From: UBA2428 sp002343545
Lineage (GTDB): Bacteria; Bdellovibrionota; UBA2428
Assembly (NCBI GenBank): GCA_937952285.1
Contig: CALFZE010000057.1
Span: 1 to 64,000, forward strand
Reading direction: 5' to 3'
DNA length: 64,000 nucleotides
Positions 8,139 to 16,786 of the stretch are shown piece after piece. The notes below the pieces were generated by a model. It had not been told where the DNA came from, made no database searches, and saw nothing but the letters and a program-made list of their open reading frames with translations. How positions within the stretch are numbered: the stretch's first letter is position 1; every line of letters begins with the position of its first letter. Position numbers and translations under genes: made by a program.

Positions 8139-10112
8139 TCAGTCTTCGCTGCCAAGGGAAGCCTCGGCCGAAAAATCCTCGAGCGTCGTCGTGTCGCCCG
8201 TGATCTTGCCCGTCGAAGCGAGCTCGCGCAGGAGGCGGCGCATGATCTTGCCGGAACGCGTCTTGGGCAGCGCCTTGGCCGTCCGCACGACGTCGGGTCG
8301 GGCGAGGGCGCCGATTTCCTTCGCGACGTAGTCGCGCGCTTCCATCTTGAGCCCGTCGATGCCGAGGCGACCCGACCCGAGTTCGGCCTGCGCGGCTTCC
8401 GTGAGCGTGATGAAGACCGCGATGGCCTGGCCTTTGACGGCGTCGGGAATGCCGACGGCCGCCGCTTCCGCGATGAGCGGATGCCCGACGAGGGCGCTCT
8501 CGACCTCGGCCGAACCGATACGGTGGCCCGAGACGTTCAGCACGTCGTCCATGCGGCCTTCGATCCAGATGTCGCCGTCGTCGTCGGCTTCGGCGAGGTC
8601 CGCCGTGACGTAGGTGCCCTCAAAAGCGGGCTTCGTCTTCCAGTAGGTCTGTTCGAAGCGGACGGGGTCGCCCCAGATGCCGCGCGCCATCGAAGGCCAC
8701 GGCTTGCGGATGACGAGCACGCCTTTTTCGCCCTTCTTCACGGGCTCGGCCGTCTCGGCGTTCACGATCTCGGCTTCGATGCCCGGGAGCGCGCGCATCG
8801 CCGATCCGGGTTTGAGCGACATCGTGCCGGGGAAGGGCGCGATCATGGCGCCGCCCGTCTCGGTCTGCCACCAAGTGTCGACGACGGGACAGCGTCCGCC
8901 GCCGACGACGTCATGGTACCAGAGCCAAGCTTCGGGATTGATCGGCTCGCCCACCGAGCCGAGGAGTCGCAGCGACTTGAGGTCGTGTTTCTTCACGGGT
9001 TCGTCGCCGAAGCGCATGAAGTTCCGGATCGCCGTGGGCGCGGTGTAGAGGATCGAGATTTTGTGGCGCTCGATCATCGACCAGAAGCGCGAGACGTCGG
9101 GGAAATTGGGCGCGCCTTCGTACAGGAAAACCGTCGCGCCGTTCGAGAGCGGGCCGTAGGTGACGTAGGTATGGCCCGTGATCCAACCACAGTCCGCCGT
9201 GCACCAATAGATGTCGTCGGGCTTGAGGTCAAAGAGCCAGCGCGTCGTCCAGTGCGCCCACAACAGGTAGCCCGCTTGGGTATGGAAAAGGCCCTTGGGT
9301 TTGCCCGTCGTGCCCGAGGTGTAGAGAATAAAGAGCGGATGCTCGGAGTCGAGCTCGGCCGGCGCGCATTCCGCGGATTCGGCCTCGACGAGTTTGGACC
9401 ACGCGAGGTCGCGGCCCGGCATGAGCGGCGCGGACCGCGAGGCCTCGCGCGAAAAAACGACGACGTGCTCGACGTCGTGGCCGCCCTTGTCGAGGGCTTC
9501 GTCGACGACCTTCTTGAGGTCGAGCCATTGGCCCTTCCGGTAGGTGCCCGTCGCGGTCAGGATGACCTTGGCGCCCGAGTCGATGAGACGATCCGAGATG
9601 GCCTGGGACGAGAAACCGCCGAAGATGACCGTGTGCACGGCACCGATGCGGGCGCAGGCGAGCATGGCCGCGACCGTCTCGGGCACGAGCGGCATGTAGA
9701 TCGCGACGCGATCGCCGGCGCGCACGTCGAGCTTCTTGAGGGCGTTCGCGAGTCGGGAGACCTGGTCGAGCAGCTCGGCGTAGGTGATCCGGCGGGTCTC
9801 GACGGCGCCGTCGATCGGCTCGCCTTCCCACATGAGCGCGACGCGGTTTCCTTGGCCGGCCTTCACGTGCTTGTCGAGGCAAGCCGCCGACACGTTCAGT
9901 TTGCCGTTCACGAACCAGCGTGCCTGCGGGCAGTTCCATTCCAAGACTTTGTCGAAGGGCTTCGTGAAGGGGATCGCCCGCGCGAGTTCTTTCCAAAAGG
10001 ATTCGGGCTGCGCGTTCGCCGTTTCGACAAAAGCTTGACGGACGGCCTTGGTCTTGACGTGGGCCGCGGCCGCGAAAGCGGGCGGGGGCGCGATTTTCTG
10101 GGACTTTTTCAT
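8139..10112 (-). CDS. acs: Acetyl-CoA synthetase
   Basis: Activates acetate with ATP and CoA to acetyl-CoA through an acetyl-adenylate; a cytosolic ANL-superfamily enzyme. The 657-residue length is normal. The AMP-binding signature YTSGTTGKPKG lies near residues 262-272, the acetate-pocket region VVDTWWQTETG further on, and the hinge and C-terminal domain with PKTRSGKIMRR near residue 620. That last motif holds the catalytic lysine that protein acetylases commonly modify. A GAGGAAG Shine-Dalgarno sequence precedes the ATG, so this unit, unlike pckA, has a conventional leader. It is divergent from the outer-membrane protein at 10202. Confidence 0.96.
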   Translation of the reverse strand: MKKSQKIAPPPAFAAAAHVKTKAVRQAFVETANAQPESFWKELARAIPFTKPFDKVLEWNCPQARWFVNGKLNVSAACLDKHVKAGQGNRVALMWEGEPIDGAVETRRITYAELLDQVSRLANALKKLDVRAGDRVAIYMPLVPETVAAMLACARIGAVHTVIFGGFSSQAISDRLIDSGAKVILTATGTYRKGQWLDLKKVVDEALDKGGHDVEHVVVFSREASRSAPLMPGRDLAWSKLVEAESAECAPAELDSEHPLFILYTSGTTGKPKGLFHTQAGYLLWAHWTTRWLFDLKPDDIYWCTADCGWITGHTYVTYGPLSNGATVFLYEGAPNFPDVSRFWSMIERHKISILYTAPTAIRNFMRFGDEPVKKHDLKSLRLLGSVGEPINPEAWLWYHDVVGGGRCPVVDTWWQTETGGAMIAPFPGTMSLKPGSAMRALPGIEAEIVNAETAEPVKKGEKGVLVIRKPWPSMARGIWGDPVRFEQTYWKTKPAFEGTYVTADLAEADDDGDIWIEGRMDDVLNVSGHRIGSAEVESALVGHPLIAEAAAVGIPDAVKGQAIAVFITLTEAAQAELGSGRLGIDGLKMEARDYVAKEIGALARPDVVRTAKALPKTRSGKIMRRLLRELASTGKITGDTTTLEDFSAEASLGSED

Positions 10113-10166
10113 CGGAAAGCTTCCTCGATGGAAGCGAAGTTAGCAGAATTTTGACGAGCCGCACAG

Positions 10167-10194
10167 TTCAGGCCCCCGGGCGTGCCTGTTATCT
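10167..10194 (+). promoter_or_regulatory. Promoter of the envelope (Glt-like) cluster, leaderless
   Basis: TTCAGG (10167-10172), a 16-base spacer and TTATCT (10189-10194) lie seven bases before the GTG at 10202. The -35 match is weak; the -10 match and its distance to the start repeat the pattern of other units in this window. Confidence 0.45.
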
Positions 10195-10201
10195 TTAAAA
10201 T

Positions 10202-11152
10202 GTGGGGGTACGCTTGCCTAATCCAATTTTCTTTCGCGCTCTTAAGGCGTTCTTGAAGGGCTCCGTTTTGGCGTCTTTCTCGATCGCGGTTGGCGTCGAA
10301 GCGCAAGCCGCCGCGGGACTCAGCGATCTCGAACGTCAGGTGTTGGAAGGCGCCGAAGCGCCGCCGTCTTCCTCTTCGTCTTCCGCTTATCCCGAGACCG
10401 TCGATACGGCGCCGACTTCGTCGGCGAGCGACTCCTTCCCTTCGGGCGAAGGCCAAAGCGCGCCCGAGTCAGCCTCGGCCTCGAGCTCGGCGAGCTTCGA
10501 GGCGCCCAAGGGCAGCGAAGGTCCCGAGCGGCCCGACTACGAGTTGCGCGCGATCGAGCAGGCGATCCGCGGACCCAGGGAGATTCCGCTTGAGCACATC
10601 CTCGTCGTGCAGAACCGCTACATTCGCAAGGCCGAACGCCACGAGCTTTCGCCCCTCATGGTCGGGCTCCAGCTCGCCGACAGCTTCCGCCGTCAGATGC
10701 AGTTCGGCTTCTCGTACGTCTACCATCTCGACGAGAACTGGGGCTTCGAAGCCCTGCACGGCATGCTCATCAAGAACTACGGCACGGGCCTGAACCAGGC
10801 CATCCGGACCTCGACTTCGCGCGGGAACGCGACGGGACTCGAGACGGATCGTTTGGAGAGCGTGATGAGCCTGGGCGCGGCCGTGCAATGGACGCCCTTC
10901 ACCTCGAAGGCGGGCACGGACGACCGGATCTACTATTTCGAAGGTTACTTCCTCCTGGGGGGTGGCGCCGTCGTCTACGAAAACGCGACCTACGGGATGC
11001 TCATGTACGGTCTCGGGTTCCGCTCCTACGTCACGCGGACCGCGATCCTCAAGGCGGAGCTTCGGAACTACGCCGACTTCCGCGGCGGCATCTCGGATCG
11101 GCTGAACGTCCTCGCGGGCGCCAGCCTCTTGCTCGGAGGTCCCTCGAAATGA
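10202..11152 (+). CDS. Outer-membrane beta-barrel protein, Glt/myxo-type
   Basis: A 316-residue exported protein: signal peptide to about residue 38 (GVEAQA), then a Ser/Ala/Pro-rich low-complexity linker (about 50-105), then alternating amphipathic strands (VGLQLADSFRRQMQFGFSYV, YHLDENWGFEALHGML, GFRSYVTRTAILKAELRNY) ending in a strand close to the C-terminus. It matches my memory of the outer-membrane beta-barrel domain shared by myxobacteria and Bdellovibrio, where such genes sit beside gliding-motility TPR genes. It opens a cluster in which every junction to 16385 overlaps by four bases, so it is probably the outer-membrane anchor of a trans-envelope complex. The start is a GTG predicted to be leaderless; a TTG at 10214 is the alternative. 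Confidence 0.75.
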   Translation: MGVRLPNPIFFRALKAFLKGSVLASFSIAVGVEAQAAAGLSDLERQVLEGAEAPPSSSSSSAYPETVDTAPTSSASDSFPSGEGQSAPESASASSSASFEAPKGSEGPERPDYELRAIEQAIRGPREIPLEHILVVQNRYIRKAERHELSPLMVGLQLADSFRRQMQFGFSYVYHLDENWGFEALHGMLIKNYGTGLNQAIRTSTSRGNATGLETDRLESVMSLGAAVQWTPFTSKAGTDDRIYYFEGYFLLGGGAVVYENATYGMLMYGLGFRSYVTRTAILKAELRNYADFRGGISDRLNVLAGASLLLGGPSK

Positions 11153-12621
11153 AGCTCGCATCGCTCCGCTGGAAACATCTCCTCCTCGGCTTCGGCCTCG
11201 TCGCTTCCGGGGCGAGGGCGGCGGTGTCTCCGTCCGAAGCCGCGCTCGCGAGCGCGTGGGCGCGGGGCTTCCGTTCGGCCACGAACGAAGAGCTCCGGAT
11301 CCGCGCCGAGGCGGCCGAGAAGGCCGGCCTCTTTCACGTCGCGCTCGGCGAACGGCTCAAGATCTCGCGGAGCGGCCGCGGGACGCTCGCCGATCTCGAC
11401 CGCCTGGCGAAAGTCGCTTTTTACCTCGATCGACTCGAGGTCATGCCGATCGCCGTGCGCGCGGCCGGCGCCACGCAGATCGGCGCGCTGCCCGCTTCCG
11501 CGCGCATCGCGCTCGCGGCCTACGCCCTGCGGCTCGGGGACGGCTCCCGCGCGGCCCGCTACCTGCCCGCCGCGAACGAGTTGAACGCGCTGCCCGAGGG
11601 TATCCGCGCCAAGGCGCTGCACATCTCGGCGATCGTCGACGTCCAACGCGGGCGGCTCGAGAACGCCTACGAAAAATACGGTGCCGCGCTCGCCGGCGCC
11701 CGCCGTTACGAGGCTTCCTTCGCGCGCGTCCAGCGGGCCCGCCTGCTCTACGACATGGGCCGCTTCACGCCCGCGCTCGAGGAGCTCATGGGCGTCCCCA
11801 AGAATACGCCGCACTGGTTCCCGGGCGTCATCGTGGCGGCCTGGTCGGGTTACCGCGTGAAAGACGACAATCTCGTGCTCGGCCAGCTCATGACGCTGCA
11901 CTCGCCGTACCTCATGACGCGCTTCGCGCCCGAGACGCACCTGCTCGAGGCCGCGACGCTCTTCCGTCTTTGCCATTACGAATCGGCCAAGCGCAGCCTC
12001 CAGAACCTGAAGGGACGCTACGAGAAGCTGCCGGGCCTGCTCTCGCGCTTCAAGGGCAAGTACGGTTCGCGCTTCGCCCAGGTCAGTTCCGTGCTGAACT
12101 TCGCGCGCGGCGCCACGGGGGATCTGCAGGATTTCACCACGACGGAAGGCCGCATGCTCATCGACGGTTTGCTCTCGGACGAGACGCTCACCGAAGTCGA
12201 CCGCTCGTTGACCCAGGCTTCGACCGAGATGGACGCGCTCGAGCGCCTCGCCCGCGAGGGTGGGGCGAGCGTGACCGCGATCGTGAACGGCCACCGCGCC
12301 GAGATCGAGGCCGCGCGTCGCGAGTACTACCGGAACGGCGTGAAGGCGATCCAGCGTCGGCTGGACAAGATGAACCGCGACGTCGGCGAAGCCATGGCGG
12401 ATGCGGTGGCCGTCGAGGTCGAAGTCGATACCCGCCTGCGTAACCGCCTCGTACGGCGGCAGACGGCCGTCATGAAGGAAGTCGACTTCGAGACCGAGAT
12501 CAAGAAGGGCTACGAGTTCTGGCCTTTCCACGGAGAGTTCTGGCGCGACGAAGTCGGGGGCTACGCCTTCGCGACCACCGACGTTTGCGCCGCGGGCGAA
12601 AGGGGACCGGAAAGCCGATGA
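11149..12621 (+). CDS. Periplasmic TPR-type protein, GltE/AglT-like position
   Basis: A 490-residue exported protein with a signal peptide (MKLASLRWKHLLLGFGLVAS, cleavage near residue 22) and repeated helix-turn-helix units of TPR character (about 40-330), followed by a charged helical C-terminal part that looks coiled-coil (RREYYRNGVKAIQRRLDKMN). Its ATG overlaps the preceding stop as ATGA, and its own stop overlaps the next start in the same way. Position and architecture match AglT/GltE of the Myxococcus gliding machinery and its Bdellovibrio homologues. Scaffolding between the inner and outer membrane is the inferred role; sequence identity to GltE itself cannot be checked here. Confidence 0.7.
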   Translation: MKLASLRWKHLLLGFGLVASGARAAVSPSEAALASAWARGFRSATNEELRIRAEAAEKAGLFHVALGERLKISRSGRGTLADLDRLAKVAFYLDRLEVMPIAVRAAGATQIGALPASARIALAAYALRLGDGSRAARYLPAANELNALPEGIRAKALHISAIVDVQRGRLENAYEKYGAALAGARRYEASFARVQRARLLYDMGRFTPALEELMGVPKNTPHWFPGVIVAAWSGYRVKDDNLVLGQLMTLHSPYLMTRFAPETHLLEAATLFRLCHYESAKRSLQNLKGRYEKLPGLLSRFKGKYGSRFAQVSSVLNFARGATGDLQDFTTTEGRMLIDGLLSDETLTEVDRSLTQASTEMDALERLAREGGASVTAIVNGHRAEIEAARREYYRNGVKAIQRRLDKMNRDVGEAMADAVAVEVEVDTRLRNRLVRRQTAVMKEVDFETEIKKGYEFWPFHGEFWRDEVGGYAFATTDVCAAGERGPESR

Positions 12622-15600
12622 GTTCTACCATCTTCCGTAACGTCGCCCTCGTCGCGAGCCTCGCGGTTTCGGCCCTCGTGTGGGAGGCCCACGCGCAGCA
12701 CGGCGACTGGCGCGTCCGTTACGGCGAGAAGACGGACTCCATCGTTCGTCCCGAAAACTCGGACCAGCGGGCGATCGAACGCACGCGCGTGACGATCCGG
12801 CAGATGGCGCGGCCCAAGGGCGCGCCGCGCGTCTTCCGCGAAGAGATGGAGTGGGAGCTCGCCCGTCGCATCCGGCTCGACGAACAGACGACCGATCTCA
12901 TTCGCAAGCTCGAAACGATGAAGCGCGATCCCCGGCAGCAAGGCCGCCTCGGCGAGATCAACATGCGCCTGGCCGAGTATTACTACGAGCGCGCGAAGAT
13001 CACCGCGGCCAAGGAATCCGCGAACTGGGAACGCCAGCTCAAGGCGTGGGAAGAGCTGCCCGAGGAGCGCAAGCGCGTGGCGGCGCGTCCTGTGCTCCGC
13101 ACGCCCGAGGCGAACCGCCAGCGTCTCGAGTCCCTGCGTCTCTACACCGAGCTCGAGCGCATGAGCCGGGGCCCGGATCGCGGCCGCGCGCAGATGGTCC
13201 AGCGCGACGAAGTGCTCTTCTACCTCGCTTCGACGCTCGTCGAGGTCGGGCGCGGCAAGGAATCGATCCCCTTCTTCGAAGAGCTGCTCTCGAAGGCTTC
13301 GGCCTCGGAGCGCTCCTTCGCGGCGCGTCTGCAGCTCGCCGACCTCTACTTCGAGACCGGCGAGTACGCCAAGGCGACGCCGCACTATTTGCAGCTCGCC
13401 ACGGGGCGCGGCGCTCCCGCCGAAGGCCAACACCTGAAGGCCTACGCGCTTTACAAGCTGGGTTGGTGTTACCTCAATACGAGCCAGGCCGATAAGGCCG
13501 TGCTCGCGTTCCGCCGCACCCTGGATGCCTCGAAGGAAAACCCCTCCGAGCGTCGCATCGTGTTCGAGCGCGAAGCCAAGAGCGACCTCATGCGCGCCTA
13601 CGCAATGGCGGGTCAGTACGACGAGGGCGAGAAGTTCTTCCGCGACCTGGGCGACGATAACCTGCTCAAGGAATACTACGTGACCGTGGCCGACACGGCC
13701 CGTGACCGCGGCGACCCGCGCGGCGCCGAGCGCTTCTACAAGATCCTCGCGCAGAAGTACCCCGAGGATCCCTCGGCGCGCGACTGGGCCCTCCAGCGCG
13801 TCGGCTTCGCCGAGAAGGGGTCGAGCCCCGCCGCCCACGCCAAGGCCTTGGAGGACTTCGTGCGCGGCTTCGGCGCCGGCTCCGATTGGCTCTCGGCGCA
13901 GGAAATGCCGGAGTCGGACAAAGGCGTCTACGCCGAGGAAGGCCTCTCGCTCTTGCGCCGTGAGGCCAAGAACCGCCACGCCCTCGCGCAGAAGCAGGCC
14001 AAGCACGCCGCCTTCCAGAACGCGGAGCCCTACTACGCGTCGTACTTCCGCGTCGTGCCCGAGCCCGCGACGGACACGGCCGAGAACGTGCACGACATGC
14101 GCTTTTTCTACGGCGAGCTGCTCTACAAGCTCGGGAACTACCCCTTGGCGGCCGAACAGTACGCGAAGGCCGGCGAAGGCAAACACGCCGCGGAGGCCTC
14201 GTTCAACCGCATCCTCGCGCTCCGTCAGGCGGCGGGCCGCGACAAGAAGTACGCGGGCGATCTGGCGAACGCGACCGAGGCTTTCATCGACGCGAACGCC
14301 TCGGACCCGCGCGCCAACGACCTGCTCTACGCGAGCGCCGCGCAGGCCTTCGACGCGGGCGCCGACGAGAAGTCGCTCGTCATCCTCCGTCGCATCGTCG
14401 AGCGCACGCCCGAGCAGGCGAGCGGCGTCGAGTCGGCCGAGCGCATCCTCTTCATCCACGAGAAGAACAAGGACTTCGCTTCGGCTTCCAAGGACGCCGA
14501 AGCTTTCCTCGCCAACGAGAAACTCGCGAAGGCGGGCGGCGCGGACTTTCGTCGTCGCATGATCGGCTACCGCGACGCCGCGCGCTTCGCGATCGTCGAC
14601 GCGATGCCGGCCGATCCGGCCGCCGACAAGGGTCGGGCCTACTTTGAGCTCGCCAAGCAGAGCTCGGGCGACCTGCGCGAGAAGGCCCTCAACAACGCGC
14701 TCGTCTTCGCGGGCAAGGCCGGCGACGAAGCGACCTCGACGGCCGCGCGCGAGATGCTCCTGAAGGAGTTTCCGGCCTCGAGCTTCGCCGGCAACCTTTA
14801 CCTCGATCGCGCGGACCGCGCGCTCGCCGAAGGCCAGTGGAGCGCGGCCCTCGCGGACTACCGCGTCTACGTGCTGAACAAGCAACGCGCGGCCGGCGCG
14901 AGCGCCCCCGCGCAGAAGGGCCGCGCGGCGACCCCGGCGCGCGCGAAGGGCGCCGACGTCGAAGCCGCGACGTGGAACGCCCTTTACGTCCGCACGCACC
15001 TCGAAGACATCTACCCGTTCCGGACTTTCCCGACGAAGGGTATGGGCGCCGAACTGAAGGCCGACCTCTTCGCCTTCCTCGCGGACTTCCCCGCGGCGAA
15101 GAACCGCGCCGAGGCCGTCGCCTCGATCGCCTACCAGAAGGACGCGGTCGACGCGGACTTCGCCAAGCTCAAAGCGCTGCCGCGGCTTTCCGCCGAAGAA
15201 CGCCGCATGATCACGGAAGGCGAAGCGTTGCGCGCCGCCCGCCGCGGGTCGGCCGCGGATCGGGGCGCCCTGCTGAAGCGTTACCCGTCGGCGTCGCGTC
15301 CGGTCGAGATCCTGCGGCCCGCGCTCGCGGATCTCGCCTTCGGCCAAGTGCAGCCGGCCTTCGACGCCTACCAAAAAGGCAAGGTCGACACGAAGAACGA
15401 CAACGCCTTCGTGAAGACCCTGAACGCGCGCATCGCCGCGCTCCAGAAGCTCGAGAAGGACTACCTCGCGGTCGCGGCCTACGGCGACGGCGAGGTTTCG
15501 CTCAAGATTTACGAGCGCCTCGCGCGTCTCTACCGCCGTCTCGCGGGCGACATCTCGCAGGCGCCGCAGCTGAAGGTCGAGGAAGTGAAGAGCTTCCTCG

Positions 15601-16385
15601 AGCCGCAGATCAAGAGCCTGACCGAGAAGGCCGACGGCTTCGTGCGCACCTGTCTCGACAAAGCCGTCGAGTTCAAGATCGGCGGTGCGGGGCTCGAGGC
15701 CTGCCGCGCGGTCGCGCGCGAGTTCGATCCCTCGCTCGTCACGCTGGGCGACGACCTCGTGCCTTCGCCCCGTTGGATCTCGTCGGGCGGTGCCGAGTCC
15801 GTGCGTCCCGTCCTGCGGGTCGCTCGCGAGGCCTTCGCGCAGAACCGCAACGGCGAGTTCCTGCTCGCGGTCGCGATCGCCGAAAAGGCCAAGGAACCGC
15901 TCACGAACTTGGAACGCGCCGAGATCGACAACCAGACCGGCCTCGTGAACGTGCGCTTCAACCAGTTCGAGGCGGCCGTGAAGGCCTTCCGCTCCGTGGC
16001 GGATCGCCAGGGGACCGAGCTCGGGGCCGTCCGCACGGCGGCGCTCAAGAACCTCGCGGCGCTTTACCTCGTCGTGGGCGACTATCGCCAAGCGTCCGAG
16101 ACCGCGGGCCTCATGACGGACGGGGATCCCGACGTCGCGTGGATCGCGGGCATCGCGCACCGGGGCGCGGGCCGCACGGCGGATGCCGTCAAGGCCTACG
16201 AGTCGGGCCTCAAGAAAGCGCCGGACAATGCGACGCTGCTCTTCAACTTGGCCGTCGCGCACGCCGCGGCGGCTCAGTTCAAGGAAGCCGCCGCCGCCAT
16301 GCAGAACTACATCGAGCGCACGACGCCGCCCGCTTCGCACGTCTCGCGCCAACTCTACCGCAACTGGAGGGCCAAAGCGCCATGA
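12618..16385 (+). CDS. Giant periplasmic TPR protein, GltD/AgmU-like
   Basis: A 1255-residue exported protein with a signal peptide (residues 1-27, ending AHAQ) and TPR or TPR-like repeats along almost its whole length. Clear units include ARLQLADLYFETGEYAKATP, LKAYALYKLGWCYLNTSQAD, and near the C-terminus WIAGIAHRGAGRTADAVKAYE. One Ala/Pro/Lys-rich linker is present around residue 760-775. Size, export and position after a smaller TPR protein match AgmU/GltD. By analogy it would scaffold periplasmic interactions of a trans-envelope motor. The start at 12618 is fixed by an ATGA overlap with the preceding gene. Confidence 0.75.
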   Translation: MSSTIFRNVALVASLAVSALVWEAHAQHGDWRVRYGEKTDSIVRPENSDQRAIERTRVTIRQMARPKGAPRVFREEMEWELARRIRLDEQTTDLIRKLETMKRDPRQQGRLGEINMRLAEYYYERAKITAAKESANWERQLKAWEELPEERKRVAARPVLRTPEANRQRLESLRLYTELERMSRGPDRGRAQMVQRDEVLFYLASTLVEVGRGKESIPFFEELLSKASASERSFAARLQLADLYFETGEYAKATPHYLQLATGRGAPAEGQHLKAYALYKLGWCYLNTSQADKAVLAFRRTLDASKENPSERRIVFEREAKSDLMRAYAMAGQYDEGEKFFRDLGDDNLLKEYYVTVADTARDRGDPRGAERFYKILAQKYPEDPSARDWALQRVGFAEKGSSPAAHAKALEDFVRGFGAGSDWLSAQEMPESDKGVYAEEGLSLLRREAKNRHALAQKQAKHAAFQNAEPYYASYFRVVPEPATDTAENVHDMRFFYGELLYKLGNYPLAAEQYAKAGEGKHAAEASFNRILALRQAAGRDKKYAGDLANATEAFIDANASDPRANDLLYASAAQAFDAGADEKSLVILRRIVERTPEQASGVESAERILFIHEKNKDFASASKDAEAFLANEKLAKAGGADFRRRMIGYRDAARFAIVDAMPADPAADKGRAYFELAKQSSGDLREKALNNALVFAGKAGDEATSTAAREMLLKEFPASSFAGNLYLDRADRALAEGQWSAALADYRVYVLNKQRAAGASAPAQKGRAATPARAKGADVEAATWNALYVRTHLEDIYPFRTFPTKGMGAELKADLFAFLADFPAAKNRAEAVASIAYQKDAVDADFAKLKALPRLSAEERRMITEGEALRAARRGSAADRGALLKRYPSASRPVEILRPALADLAFGQVQPAFDAYQKGKVDTKNDNAFVKTLNARIAALQKLEKDYLAVAAYGDGEVSLKIYERLARLYRRLAGDISQAPQLKVEEVKSFLEPQIKSLTEKADGFVRTCLDKAVEFKIGGAGLEACRAVAREFDPSLVTLGDDLVPSPRWISSGGAESVRPVLRVAREAFAQNRNGEFLLAVAIAEKAKEPLTNLERAEIDNQTGLVNVRFNQFEAAVKAFRSVADRQGTELGAVRTAALKNLAALYLVVGDYRQASETAGLMTDGDPDVAWIAGIAHRGAGRTADAVKAYESGLKKAPDNATLLFNLAVAHAAAAQFKEAAAAMQNYIERTTPPASHVSRQLYRNWRAKAP

Positions 16386-16771
16386 TGCCTTTCCGCTGGA
16401 ACCGAGTCTTCCTCGCGCTCGCGCTCGGCGCTTCGATCGCTTCGCCCGCGACCGCGCAGACGAAACGTCCGGCCAAGTCGGCCGCGAAGAAGGCGCCCGC
16501 GAAACCCGCCCCTAAGTCCGCTCCCGCGAAGCCCGCGCCGAGCGACGACGATGGCGAGGTCGAGGGTTACATCGTCCAGAAGACGGCCCAGGGCTACATC
16601 CGCGTTCCGCGCAAGCAGCGCTTCAAGTTCAGCGGTTCCGACGTCGAGGGCCAAGGCTCGCGGCCGAACGAATCCAACTTCGGCCAGCGCCCCCAGGTCC
16701 GCGAAACCTCGCTGATCCCAATCCGCTCCTCGTTCCGTCCCGAGATCCTCGAGACGGCAGGCCAAAAGTAA
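16382..16771 (+). CDS. Small exported Lys/Ala/Pro-rich protein of the Glt-like cluster
   Basis: A 129-residue protein with a signal peptide (MMPFRWNRVFLALALGASIA, cleavage near ATAQ at residue 26). A Lys/Ala/Pro linker follows (about 27-53), typical of proteins spanning peptidoglycan, and then a short folded domain (EGYIVQKTAQGYIRVPRKQRF, FKFSGSDVEGQG, TSLIPIRSSFRPEIL). It overlaps the giant TPR gene by four bases (ATGA) and lies 15 bases before the FHA gene. The position suggests a periplasmic accessory of the same complex. No family is recognised. Confidence 0.7.
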   Translation: MMPFRWNRVFLALALGASIASPATAQTKRPAKSAAKKAPAKPAPKSAPAKPAPSDDDGEVEGYIVQKTAQGYIRVPRKQRFKFSGSDVEGQGSRPNESNFGQRPQVRETSLIPIRSSFRPEILETAGQK

Positions 16772-16786
16772 GAAGGACGAGAGACT

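Noticed and set aside
12561..16352. Minus-strand open frame of 1263 codons opposite the giant TPR gene
   Set aside because: Antisense shadow; the plus strand has a signal peptide, TPR pattern and coupled overlaps at both ends.
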